A stretch of 64,000 nt of DNA from Asterias amurensis. Taxonomy: Eukaryota; Echinodermata; Asteroidea; Forcipulatida; Asteriidae. Shown piece after piece: positions 17,960-29,800 of the stretch. The position numbers and the translations under genes are program-made. The notes beneath the pieces are model-generated. The model had not been told where the DNA came from. It made no database searches and was given only the letters and a program-made list of their open reading frames with translations. The DNA lies in assembly GCF_032118995.1 (NCBI RefSeq), contig NC_092666.1:12102501-12166500 (forward strand), read 5' to 3'. Every line of letters begins with the position of its first letter. Position 1 is the first letter of the stretch.

Positions 17960-18318
17960 TTAAAGGCAGTGGACACTATTGGTATTTACTCAAAATAATT
18001 ATCAGCATAAAACCTTGCTTGGTAACGAGTATTGGGGAGAGGTTGATATTATAAAACATTGTGAGAAACGGCTCCCTCTGAAGTGACGTAGTTTTCGAGA
18101 AAGAAGAAATTTTCCACGAATTTGAGGTCTCGAAATCAAGCATCTGAAAGCACACAACTTGGTGTGACAAGGGTGTTTTTTTTCTTTCTTTCATAGTGAT
18201 CGCAACTCCGACGACCAATTGAGCTCCAATTTTCACAGGTTTGTTATTTTATGCATATGTTGAGATACAGTGAGGAGACTGGTCTTTGACCGTTACCAAT
18301 AGTGTCCAGTGTCTTTAA
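17960..18318 (+). mobile_element. Foldback element family R1, full copy with TTAA flanks
   Basis: Starts TTAAAGGCAGTGGACAC and ends GTGTCCAGTGTCTTTAA. One arm of the central GAGGTCTCGAAATC palindrome is missing compared with the copy at 2297. Confidence 0.85.
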
Positions 18319-18448
18319 TCGCTTATTGCTCCTATCTGTATTCTCACTTGGTTCCCCCCCCCCCCAAAAAAAAAAAAAAAATAATAATAAAAACAAAATT
18401 GCACAAATTTGTGTGGGTTTCAGATGCATAAAAACAGCTTCAGTCCTT

Positions 18449-18838
18449 CAGGCACATGGCCACTATTGGTTATTACTATAATAATAACAAATTGTTAGCA
18501 AATAAACTAACTTGGTAACAAGCAATAGCGAGCTGTTGACAGTATAAAACATTTTGAGAAATGGCTCAAGTAATGTAGTGTTTTTTTTTTTAGACAGAAG
18601 ACAGTCTTCACTGAAACATTTTAATTGTATTCGAGAGCTCAGCTGACGTCTCGAAATGAAGCAACTGAAAGCACACAACTTGACGTGCGAATAATGTTTT
18701 TCTACCATTATTATCTCGCAACTTCGAATTTTAGTTCAAATTTGTACATGGTTTGTTACTTTGTGTATAATTATGTTGAGATACACCAATTGAGAAACTG
18801 GTCTTTGCATCTACCAAGGTGTCCAATGTCTTTAACTC
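18449..18838 (+). mobile_element. Degenerate family R1 copy
   Basis: Recognised by GGCCACTATTGGTTATTACT at the left and AAGGTGTCCAATGTCTTTAA at the right. Directly abuts the next, inverted R1 copy. Confidence 0.7.
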
Positions 18839-18839
18839 T

Positions 18840-19229
18840 TTAAAGACAGTTGACACTTTTGGTAATTGTCAAAGACTTGTCTTCACAGTTGGTGTATCTC
18901 ATCAACATAATATGCATAAAATAACAAACCTATGGAAATTTTAGCTCAATCGGTCGTCGAATTTGCGAGATAATAATGAAAGAAAAAAACACCCTTGTCA
19001 CACGAAGTTGTGTGTTTTCTGATGCTTGATTTCGAGACCTCAAATTCTAAACTTGAGGTCTCGAAATCAAATTCGTGGAAAATTACTTCTTTCTCGAAAA
19101 CTACGTCACGTCAGAGGGAGCTGTTTCTCACAATGTTTTATACCATCAACCTCTCCCCATTACTCGTAATCAAGAAAGGTTTTATGATGATAATTATTTT
19201 GAGTTACCAATAGTGTCCACTGCCTTTAA
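18840..19229 (-). mobile_element. Foldback element family R1, reverse, TTAA flanks
   Basis: Starts TTAAAGACAGTTGACAC, ends GTGTCCACTGCCTTTAA. Forms a head-to-head pair with the copy to its left. Confidence 0.85.
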
Positions 19230-19806
19230 AAGGCACTGGATACTACTCAAAACAAAAGTTTTCTTGCTCACAATTATTTTTAGTAACTACGTCAGTGCCT
19301 TTAAGACAGTTATTAAAGTTTATGAATGTTACTATGAGACCCATAGCAGACAAAGGGTTTGTACAAGGCTATTGCAAAGTGTTTGCACAAGGTGTTATTC
19401 TTGTTTTTCATATAGCTGTCTTAGTCCAGTTGAGATTTTAAAGACTTACTTTGGGATTGTAGAATTAGTTTGAGATTCAAAGACTTAGTTCAAACAACGA
19501 GTACAAATAATGTTTGGTGGTATATTTTGCGGACTTGTCATGGCAATGTGGTGATTTCTGTAATTATTTTGATACCAGTAACTAGGGCTATAAGGGTCGT
19601 GATTTCGGGTTAGGAAAGGACACAGTAACACCCACGACGAGCCCATCGGCAACCTATTAACCCAACTGCCAGCCTTGAGTTCAGTTTAGTTCCGTTCATT
19701 TGTTGCTTGTGGTTTCCCAGGCTGGACTTTGTAGACATTTGAGTAACACATTATTTAATAGACAATTATATTTATACACATAAATTAAGTCTTAACGGAT
19801 TCAAGT
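19230..19806. other. Unassigned intergenic DNA
   Basis: Holds decayed repeat pieces that also occur at 16957-17040 and 17600-17780 (GGTGGTATATTTTGC). No gene seen. Confidence 0.4.
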
Positions 19807-20187
19807 CTTAAAGATGCTATGTCAGATTTTTGGCCCCAAACTCTAAAAAAATAGATTTTTTTAAGTTAATGGTATTTCAAAGAGTATCACCCGCTCTAAC
19901 GAAAAAAAAAAACTTTTACTTTTAATGGTCAGGAACCATGACAAAAATCTAAAACGTTTCTTATAAAACACATAAGAATTGGTTACGTGATATTATTGTC
20001 GGGATCCCAACAAAAACTCATTTTGAGCACTGTATTTCACTGCTACTAATAATTGGCGGACTTTTTCGAGCAATGGCTCAAATGAAAGCTTGTAACTTTC
20101 TCGACCCCCATCAAAGTACCTATTGAATCTTGAACCAAAATTTTGGGGTCAAATCAGTCAAAAATCTGACATAGCGTCTTTAACTAT
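19807..20187. mobile_element. Foldback element with TTAA flanks, AGATGCTATGTCAG ends
   Basis: Terminal inverted repeats TTAAAGATGCTATGTCAG and CTGACATAGCGTCTTTAA. About 375 bp of non-coding interior. Single copy in the window. Confidence 0.75.
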
Positions 20188-20388
20188 TAATTTTGTGAAA
20201 TCCACCCTCACGGCACTTTAAGCACATTGAGGCGGTTGTGAAATGCGCTATAAGAACTTGTTCTTATTCAATGCAGAAACATTTTTATTTCAATGCTGTA
20301 ATTCATTACAAAAAGCACATAATGTTGCAATTACCCAAGTAACACAGTAGCAAGAGATAATTATTAATATTTATTAGTATTAACTGTA

Positions 20389-20844
20389 TTAAAGCCAGTG
20401 GACTCTATTGGTAAAATGTCAAAGACCAGTCTTCTCACTTGCTGTATCTCAACATATACATAAAATAATAAACCTGTGAAAATTTGAGCTCGATTGGTCG
20501 TCGGAGTTGCGAGATAACTATGAAAGAAAAAACACCCTCGTCACTCGAAGTTGTGTGCTTTCATATTATGCTTGATTTCGAGACCTCAAATTCTAAAGTT
20601 GAGGTCTCGAAATCAAAATCGTGGAAAATTACTTCTTTCTCGAAAACAACTCCACTTCATAATTCTAAATAATTCCAAATTTTAAATATGAGGTCTCGAA
20701 ATCAAATTCGTCGAATACTACTCCGCTCCAGAGGGAGCTGTTTCTCACAGAATGTTTTAAACTACCAACCTCTCCCCATTACCAAATGAGGTTTTATGCT
20801 AATAAATACTTTGAGTAGTTACCAATAGTGTCCACTGCCTTTAA
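20389..20844 (-). mobile_element. Family R1 copy with internal duplication
   Basis: TTAA-flanked R1 element, longer than the others because the segment GAGGTCTCGAAATCAAA with its following sequence is present twice (about 20600 and 20690). Confidence 0.8.
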
Positions 20845-21624
20845 AGGATTGTTAAACAACATTTTCTGCGTAAAGCAGCTTTAGAAGTTGTGCCCTGAGC
20901 AGAAAGAGGCTTCGAGAGAGTTCGTTTCTCGGACCACCACGGGACAGCGGGCGCCCCAATTGACCAAACAGGAGACATGCACTGTTTGCTTTTGGTTGAG
21001 ACACTTGTCCTTGATAAAAGAAAAACACTCGGAAATGGTTTTATCTGATGATGACAAGGTGCGACCACTGCATTCACGTTCTTTCCTCGGGGACTAGGTA
21101 CACTGTAGCTGTTCTTTCCCGTGGACTAGGTACACTGTAGGCTACCCAGACTTATACTCAGATTTACTCCCCTCCAAACCATCTCAACTTCTAAAAGTAA
21201 GATTCAGTCATAAACATTCCCTTGCTTGGTGACACCTAATACGTGCACCCAGCTTACCATAATCATAGTGGACCCGAAAAGCCCATCACAAAAGAAGGCT
21301 TGGGGCAGTATACGTTGTTATTAATGTTTGCCTCCTTTTCAATATCGGAACAGACTGTTGATCTAAGATCTTTAAGTAAGCAGAGTATAGAGGCCCTACG
21401 CCTAGAAGGTGTAACACAAAAATGGTTAGCAAGTAAGAGCATTATTGTAAGTTATGGTATTTTTTAATTACCCTGCATTCAACACCCAAGCTGTAGCATA
21501 TCCCCAAAGTATACTTATTAGTTGAGAACTAATGTACTATACCAATAATTAAGTTTTCGTTTACCATCCAGATATCAACGCTAACCAGTTTAAGTTGTCC
21601 GGGATGGGGGTAACTTAAGTGTCC
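20845..21624. other. Unassigned intergenic DNA
   Basis: Contains overlapping open frames on both strands (20841-21097) with no recognisable domain, and a short tandem duplication TAGGTACACTGTAG at 21095-21140. No supported gene. Confidence 0.4.
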
Positions 21625-21898
21625 TTAAAGGAACACTGTGCGAACTAACACGGTCGGCCATTAATTTTATGGGAGTCAAAAATCTGACTCCCATAAATGG
21701 CCGACCGTGTTAGTCGACGAGGTAAAAGGAAAACCGTGCAATTTCGAGGCATGTTTGTGTGGATCATTGTATTCTACTTTTACAACATCTTTCTATATAG
21801 CCATTTATGCATTTTATAAAAAAAAAAAACGGTTACAGACGCTTTTCAAAGACCAACTCGACCGATCCAAGGCAACGTGTTCCTTTAAGAGTTGTGAT
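21625..21898. mobile_element. Foldback element family R4, half-length
   Basis: TTAA-flanked. Left arm is shortened to the TAACACGGTCGGCC palindrome; right arm complete to GGCAACGTGTTCCTTTAA. Confidence 0.75.
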
Positions 21899-22318
21899 TT
21901 TTTGTGAATGTGTGTGTACTGCGTTTCACTCTTTTGTCGCAATAGACTTGTCGACAAGTCGTTGTGTCTGTCACGGTCCACAAGTCTATTGTCCAAGTAG
22001 TAGTATGTTTTCCTCTTTCACTCGCGTGAAGTTTGAACGAACTTCATCGAGTGAAAGAGCCCGTATTTCACCCTAAAAAGAGTTGTCCGTCATAATGGTC
22101 ACATTTGCAAGTGGTGGTAGACGGAAATTAATGAGGTTTTTCGTATGTGCCCCTAACATTTACCATAATCACATAACAGGAATTTAATTAATAAGAACTT
22201 AATAATTATCCAAAACCAAACCTTCCGGTTTCAAATTGTGGGCATCCATTCGAGCGTTGGATTCATTTGCAAATTCCTATCCAAACCAGTTATTAATGAG
22301 TAGGATTTGAAACTTTGC

Positions 22319-22498
22319 ATGGTGGAAATACGATATAGAAAGGTTTGCGGTAACACCATGTAATGGCTCTCTCTAATAAGTTGGGTGGTTCTGAAAAGAA
22401 CGGGGTGGTTCTGAAAGAAAAACGGTTCTTTTCAGAACCACCCCAACTCACCAGAGAGAGTCATTACATGGTGTTACCGCGAACCTTTCTATATACAG
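22319..22498. mobile_element. Long perfect foldback element R6
   Basis: Arms of about 75 bp: AGAAAGGTTTGCGGTAACACC ... at the left and GGTGTTACCGCGAACCTTTCT at the right, with GGTGGTTCTGAAAAGAAC near the turn. Fragments at about 16395-16450 (CATTACATGGCGTTACCGC) and about 56260. Confidence 0.7.
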
Positions 22499-23229
22499 TT
22501 ATTAATGGTTGCTGGGTGTTTACTTTCAAGTTTCTTTGAATTTTACTAACATCACTCTTGAAAAGGCACCTGCTTATGGGCGGGATGGGTTGTAATGATT
22601 CCCATGGCAAGTTTTCGAAACGGTTGCCCGGCTGGGTCTACAGGCTATAGCACTGTTTGTCAGTCACTCATCCTCATGAAGAACACACAGGCAAATGCAA
22701 GTCCTTTGACAAACAAACACACACCCTGTTGATGGACAGAAACACCAAAGGTCTACTTTTGACACCTCAATTTTCTGCGAAGTCATCAGAACGATTGATT
22801 TATCGAGTGGCATTACTCTGTTCGGATTAATAAAGTAACGATGGCATAGGTTAAAATAATTTTTTTTTCATGATTTCTTGAGTGTGTCATAAAATAAAAT
22901 AAAAAGTATAGATTTTTTGAAACAAAATGCCAGGAGAATATTTGTTGTCACCTTTAGGTTGCGTGCGCCTTAAGGTAGTCGGCGACTGGTAAACTGCATG
23001 GAAAAGTTCGACTCTCTTAAGAAATTAATTTGTCTGACTCTTTTTTTCTTCTTTTTTTTTTTTTTTTTTGGGGGGGGGGCGTCTTACTACTGTCTTTTTA
23101 GTGGAGCGAGGAGAGAGATAGTGGGGGCGGGGGTGGGGGTGATGGCAGCAGTTACTCGGCCTTTAAAACAGAATAAACAGTTAAACAAAAAACAGAAGAA
23201 TAATGTCATCACCTTAAAGTTGCATTCAC
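22499..23229. other. Unassigned intergenic DNA
   Basis: Contains a poly-T then poly-G run at 23040-23079. No gene seen. Confidence 0.4.
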
Positions 23230-23611
23230 TTAAAAGGGGTGGACACTATTGGTAATTACTAAAATAATTAAAAGCATAAAACCTTTCTTGGTGACGAATA
23301 ATGGGGAGAGGTTGATGGTATAAAACATTGTGAGAAACGGCTCCCTCTGAAGTGCCACAGTTTTCGAGAAAGAAGTAAATTTCCACGAATTTTATTTCGA
23401 AACCTCAGATTTAGAACTTGAGGTCTCGAAATCAAGCATCTGAAAGCACACAACTTCGTGTGACAAGGTTTTTTTCTTTCATTATTATCTCGCAAGTTCG
23501 GTGACCGATTGAGCTCAAATTTTCACAGGTTTGTTAGTTTATGTAATGTTGAGATACACCAACTGTGAAGGCTAGTCTTTAACAATTACCAATAGTGTCC
23601 ACTGTCTTTAA
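23230..23611 (+). mobile_element. Foldback element family R1, TTAA flanks
   Basis: Starts TTAAAAGGGGTGGACAC, ends GTGTCCACTGTCTTTAA. Confidence 0.85.
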
Positions 23612-24253
23612 AGTATGAGTAGTTGGCGACGGGTAAACTTAGCCTCTCTCAAGAAATAATTGGTCTGATTATTGTTTAGGGTCCTTGCTGCTGTTTTATT
23701 TTAGAGGGGTACGAGGAGGGGGGGGGGTGATGGCATCAGACACTCGGTCTTTTTGCATTCCACCTGTTGCGCCCTTTGACTTTATGTTTAATTTGACCTA
23801 GGCTCTATGAAGAAGAAAACGTTCACAATAGGCCTAAAGAGAGGAAAGATGGACAACATTTGAAATACAAGAATAATTTAGTTAATTTCAATTTGAAATG
23901 TAAGTATTATCGACAACGGTGCCTATACGCATAATCTCAATGCGGAATCATTTTGGCCATGGTCCCCCCCCCCCCCCCGACTGATGGTACGGGTCCCAGT
24001 TTCGGAGGTACGAACCCCACTTTCAGAGATGGGACCCGAGCTAGCTGAATATCCTGACGTCGCACACTTCGAGGCTCGGGGAGCCTGAACATCTCATGAC
24101 GTCAAACTTCGATCAGCCCGCCCGCCTCGCCCGGACGGAGTTCACACTCACATTTTGTTGTCACCTCACCATTACATGGAGAGGTACGCACGCATTTAAA
24201 TCCTACACGGTACTCTATATACACAGATGACGTCCAAAAGTAAGGAAGGCACT

Positions 24254-24985
24254 AAACTAAACTCCACAGCGGTTCGGCCCATCGGAGAATACCCGAGCGA
24301 GAATGACCTTATGACGTCATTTTGCATATGCTTGCATCTTTTAGACATGAACATATTAACAACCAGGTCCTAGTGGTTAGTCCACTCTTATGTAACAACT
24401 CCCCAAACCTGCTGCTACAGATGTACTTGAATAAAGAGGTCTGAAGCAGTGCTTGTATCTTTTAAACATGAAAATATAAACAACCAGGTCCCAGTGGTTA
24501 GTCCACTCGTATGTAACAACTCCCCAAACCTGCTGCTACAAATGTACTTTAATATAGAGGTCTGAAGCAGTACTGGTCTTTTAGACATGAAAATATTAAC
24601 AACCAGGTCCTAGTGGTTAGTCCACTCTTATGTAACAACTCCCCAAACCTGCTGCTACAAATGTACTTGAATAAAGAGGTCTGAAGCAGTACTGATCTTT
24701 TAGACATGAAAATATTAACAACCAGGTCCTAGTGGTTAGTCCACTCTTATGTAACAACTCCCCAAACCTGCTGCTACAAATGTACTTGAATAAAGAGGTC
24801 TGAAGCAGTGCTTGCATCTTTTAAACATGAAAACATAAACAACCAGGTCCCAGATGGTTAGTCCACTCTTATGTAACAACTCCCCAAACCTGCTGCGTGG
24901 GGGATCGTCGCGAACCGTGCCGAGAGCACACGAAAAGTTCCAACCGCTGTAGAGGTTAGTTTTTTGTGCCTTCCCAAAAGGAAGC
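24254..24985. repeat. Five-copy 119-bp tandem array inside inverted arms
   Basis: Five direct copies of a roughly 119-bp unit from about 24332 to 24898; each has AACAACCAGGTCCTAGTGG, GTAACAACTCCCCAAACCTG and AATAAAGAGGTCTGAAGCAG. Outside the array are inverted arms: AAGGAAGGCACTAAACTAAA at 24256 and its diverged complement (GGTTAGTTTTTTGTGCCTTCC) at 24954. The whole may be one non-autonomous transposon with an internal satellite. Confidence 0.75.
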
Positions 24986-24989
24986 TTTG

Positions 24990-26110
24990 CGTTTTGGTTG
25001 GTCCCCGGGTGACGTGGTCCGAGGTGATGTTCGTCAGCCTCCTATACTCAGATCAGACCAACCAAAACTCAGATGAGCTAACGTCTCGTCACTGCACGTT
25101 TATCAAATGAAATCATTGTATGATGACATCAATGGTTATGAAAAACAAGTAGCCTAGGAGGGCTGGGCCTCGTAACTTAGCTGCAGAAAATACTGCTTAG
25201 CAATTTTTGCTAAATTTGCTAAGCAAATATTGACTGGGGCACCAGTTGCAACAGTAGTTTTGGCTGGTAACCTGTTAATCATGTTGAACAACACCTTTCT
25301 TTGCTTACAGGCTTTATGAAATTCCGGCCCTATCATACAAGACTGGCGGGCGGCGGGACCTCGGGACCGAGCGAATAATAATTCAAAGCATTCAATGTCC
25401 AACTATCAACAAATGGTGGCGCTATTTAGCGCATAACTTCGATCCACTCAATCAAGATCATGGTGTTGTGATAACCTGGAAAAAAAAAGTTTTGTATTTT
25501 GTGTTGACTGTTGTTGCACTGGGAATTGGGATAAGTTCCCGTAAACTCTGAACTTTTCAAAGTAAGTTACATCATTTAGTCAGGCTGTTACCAAACGGTA
25601 CATTGGTTAGCAGTATTATTGCATTTGTTGTTTTTGTTTACCAATCCTGCCGATCCCTTTTTTTCGGAGCTACTTTTAGTTTTTATACATACAAGACTGT
25701 GGACAAGACTTGAAGAGTCAAGACAAGCTGAATTGAGTTTAAAATACAGAGATTCATAAAAAGTAGAAATGTTAAAAATCCTGACAACAAACAACATTTT
25801 GACTTGACTTGAGTCTTGACATGAATCGTGACAACAATCAATACTGAAACTATTGCATCACTCTGTCTGCTGAAGGTCAAACTAAACAGAGAATATCAAT
25901 CAAAATACTCGGAAATTGAGAGGAAGGGTCGTTAAAAATACATTAACATAAACAATTTAAAAATAATTTTAAAAAAAATTGTGTATTAACTTATGTCTTT
26001 TAATTACCAGAAGAAGGAAAAAAAAAGGCAATCAAACAAATAAACAATAAGTTTAACTTTAAAAGTAGGCCTAAAGACGTTTTATGTTTCTCTTATGTAG
26101 TTGATTAAGA
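24990..26110. other. Intergenic DNA left of the ABHD10-like gene
   Basis: Contains an R2 fragment (25173-25333). No 5' untranslated exon of the ABHD10-like gene could be identified, though one is expected because an acceptor-like sequence precedes its ATG. Confidence 0.4.
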
Positions 26111-26265
26111 AAATCCGGATATCTGTATGGCGCCACCACTTTTTCACTAATTTTTACAAAAAAAGGATATCTCATTGAGGTAAATTAGATACTATATTAT
26201 TTCATATTGAATGAAAAAGGTATGGTGGCACCATACAGAAACTTTTCCGAAAATCCCTTTTGTAA
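26110..26265. mobile_element. Foldback element, TATGGCGCCACCAC ends
   Basis: TATGGCGCCACCACTTTTTCA at the left and its complement TGAAAAAGGTATGGTGGCACC at the right. One arm also occurs at 39025-39125 in TTC12 intron 1. Confidence 0.6.
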
Positions 26266-26435
26266 CACGCCTGACCAAGAAATCCACTAAGTTACAAATG
26301 TGTTTTGAAATGCTTTACCTCCAGCCAGGCCCGTACAATTTTAACTTGAAGTTGTACATCGGTAGACTATTCCTAATACATGTAATAAGTAAAGCAGATG
26401 AACATAATGAGTTGTACTTTTTTCAGTAGTTTTAC

Positions 26436-26826
26436 TTAAAGGCACTGTACACTTTTGGCAATTGTCAAAGACCAGTGTTCTCACTTGGCGTATCCCATCA
26501 TAAGCATAAAATAACAAACCTGTGAAAATTTGGGCTCAATCGGTCATCAAAGTTGTGACTGGAAAATGATGAAAGAAAAAACACCCTTGTTGGACGAATA
26601 TGTGTGCTTTCAGATAGGAATAAAGACTTAGCTAGAGTAGAATTTAGTTATTTTAGTGAGAAAATACCTCTTTCTCAAAAACTACATTACTTCAAAGGGA
26701 GTTGTTTCCACAATGTGGTAGGCCTATACTATCAACAATGATCAACAGCTCTCCAATGCTCGTTACCAAGTCAGTTTGTAAGTTAATATTTGTTTTAAGT
26801 AATTACCAAGGGAAGTACCAATAAAT
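26436..26826 (-). mobile_element. Diverged family R1 copy
   Basis: Starts TTAAAGGCACTGTACAC; internal AACAAACCTGTGAAAATT and CTCGTTACCAAGTCAG; right end decayed. Lies directly upstream of the first coding exon of the ABHD10-like gene. Confidence 0.7.
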
Positions 26827-26874
26827 ATTAATAACACAGATGAGCATCATTTACTTTTCTTGTTTTTCACGCAG

Positions 26875-29800
26875 ATGAAGAGTGCGTTACACCTCTGCAG
26901 GAATAAAAGTAAAAGCTTAGCATTCCAGAGAAGGATGTTACCAGTCTCAGGTCAACACACATTGAAGGCTTCAACCACGGCAGACAGAAGGCCAACAGAT
27001 ACTAGTACTTGTAGTATCAGTGGAGGAAGTAGCCCTACATGTACGCCAAATGTACAACACCTCTGTAGAGATGGGGGCAACACAGTGGCTTACAGGTTGG
27101 GGTGGATGATGTATAGCCCCCTATACAAAAATATAAGCACCCTAGAACACTGACCAGTGGGACCACACATACATGTAGAATTGCAACCCACCCCCATTAG
27201 GACAGCAGCAGATTTTACTTGCTCCGTAAAACTGGGGAGGTAGTGCTTTCTTCTCTAATGGCCAGGCTTCGGACTGATGATACCCAAGCCTACATCCTAC
27301 AGATTCCATATGGACTGTGAAAGGGGGTAACCCTGTTTCAGCCCTAGGAGTAGGTGGCAACGGCCTTTGGACAAAATAATTGTAGCCCACACCTTAGAGT
27401 GGCCTTCAGACATTGTGTTGTCTGGCGAAAATAGGAAAAAAAAGAAAAAATTGTGAGATGTGAGACCCCAATCACCATGTGTGTTAGCAAGGGGTATCTT
27501 TTTGGATACTCCTAGAACTATGAGGTTTGTTCCGCTAACGTCTTAATGGAGACGATAGCGGAATGAATCTATAGTTTTAGAAGTGTCTTTTGGACACCCT
27601 GTTTTTATCTGTCACTTACAAGTGTCAGAGAGTCATATCTAAGAATACGCGATGTGATGGATAGTCCAGTAGGATGTCCTAAAAGTCAGTGGGCACCCAG
27701 TTTTTAAAGTCCCGACAAATTTGAAATGCTTAATACCAAATTCTGGCTAAAACCTTACCAATCCCCCAAATAATATTTCTCCGCTTCTCCATGCTTCTGT
27801 TCTTCTTGTTTACAGACAAACTAATGGAAACGCACCAGGAGTTTTATTCTTGCCAGGCTTCATGTCGAATATGAATGGTGGCAAGGCGGTAGCTCTGGAG
27901 AGATTCTGTACAAAAGCAGGCCTAGCGTACATGAGGTAAAGTTACTTTTTGTGGAATAGGTAGTGTGCGTCAGTAGGGATTGACCTGGGCCCAACTTCAG
28001 AGCTGCTAAGCACACAAATTTGCTTAGCATGAAATTTCTTCTTTGATGAAAACAGGACTACCAACCAAAATTCCATTTGTTGCATATTGCTTGTTACTGG
28101 TATTCAGCTGTTGTTTGCTTGTCCTGAAAATCATGTGGACTAAATTTGGTTGGTAATCCTGTTTTTATCAAGGAAGATATTTCATGCTAAGCAATTGTTT
28201 TGTGCTTAGCAGCTCTATGAAATTGGGCCCAGCTGAGAAAGAAGAGGACGAACATGACCATTATGGAGAAAATCAGTTAATATAGAGAGGAAATAGGCCA
28301 TGAAGAGCTTTGAAAGTGAGATTTAACTTGGACGCGGTATGCAATTTAATTGGAAGACATTGTACTTCTTGTAATAGTTGATGTTTTTTTGTGAAAACGA
28401 GGTGTGCTTTTACATGTACATACACGTAACAAGTAAACGATTTGCTGGTGAACAAGAGCGCCTAATTCAAAGAGCAGGAATTTCAGCTAAGCAAAAACCG
28501 AGTAGGATACAAGTTTCAGATGGTGTGTATATAATTATGCGACATTTGCTTATAACCTTATTCTGATTAGCATAATTCTTATCCTGTAAACATAACTTTT
28601 GCTATAACCAGGTCTTTGATATTGGTCCATGGGATTTTATAACAAATTCCTGGAGATGAAATGTACTTACAAACAAAAATGTTTCTTGATGTATTTAGGT
28701 TTGACTACCAGGGATGTGGTGCATCCAAGGGCAGCCTTAAGCCTGGTATTGACGCTTTTGATGTCTGGCGATGGGATGCGTTAGCAGTCCTCGATCAGCT
28801 TACATCAGGTCCCCAGGTATTTCATGAAAGGTAAGGTACAGTGGCGTAACCATAGGAGGAAAGGTGGGGGGGGGGGTGATTGTAGTACCGTGCTCAGAAT
28901 CTTGCCCCCCCCCCCCTTCAATGAGATAGAAAAAATGCACAAAAATGATAGTCCTCCCACCCAAATTGTGCTCTTGCCCCCCCCCCCCCTCTTGAAAAGC
29001 CCCACTCCCAAGAAAATTTATAAGTAAATAAAACCCAAAAATAAGTAGGGCCCTTGACCCACACAGCCCCCCACTCCCCCTCGGATGGAAATGTTTTGAT
29101 TGGTTACGCTACTGCACATTATCATAGTATGCATTTCTGTTCAGTGTGCCAACATTCGGCCGTCCACGCCAACCAGTGCGATTTGTTTATTAACAAAACA
29201 CCTGTAGCACAACACCTGTAGTAGGTCTTAGTATCACTTACTGTACTATCAAATATTAAGTAATGGACATAAAGGGTGCGTTCAAATAGCTTCCCCGTGT
29301 CGACCCCACAGTGCTCGCTCGGGTGAGCCCCTGCCATGAGCTACATCAAACTATCATTCACCCTCTCTTGGTGTGACGTCATGCACCTGGTGGGGTCAGC
29401 TCCAAGTGACCCACTCCACAAGCAGGGCACTGGGTGCTGACCCAGATGAGCCTCTGGAATGACGACGAAGCTAGACCGGGTTCGACCCAGGGAAGGTAAT
29501 CGAACGCACCCATTAAGCCATCACTAAAATCAAGATTAAGAAATTTTGAGGCTCTTTTTTGTAATTGGATTATTTTCTATGCAGATTCTTGTTGGGTCCA
29601 GCATGGGTGGTGCGTTGATGTTATTGCTGGCTCTTGAAAGACCAAAGAGAATACAGGCTTTAATCGGGCTGGCAACGGCTGTCAGCTTTACGAAACAACT
29701 CAACGACAGCGACCTCAGTACGAAGCAGGTAAGCAGGGCCTAACTTCATAAAGTATGTCAGCATAAAAACTTAGCACAGATAAATCTTGCTTAATAGAAA

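Noticed and set aside
20841-21097. Overlapping open frames on both strands
   Set aside because: No recognisable motif; the right half resembles an R2-type end and the region is locally GC-richer, which lengthens chance frames.
24332-24898. CRISPR-like regular repeats
   Set aside because: Units are contiguous tandem copies without unique spacers, in an animal genome.
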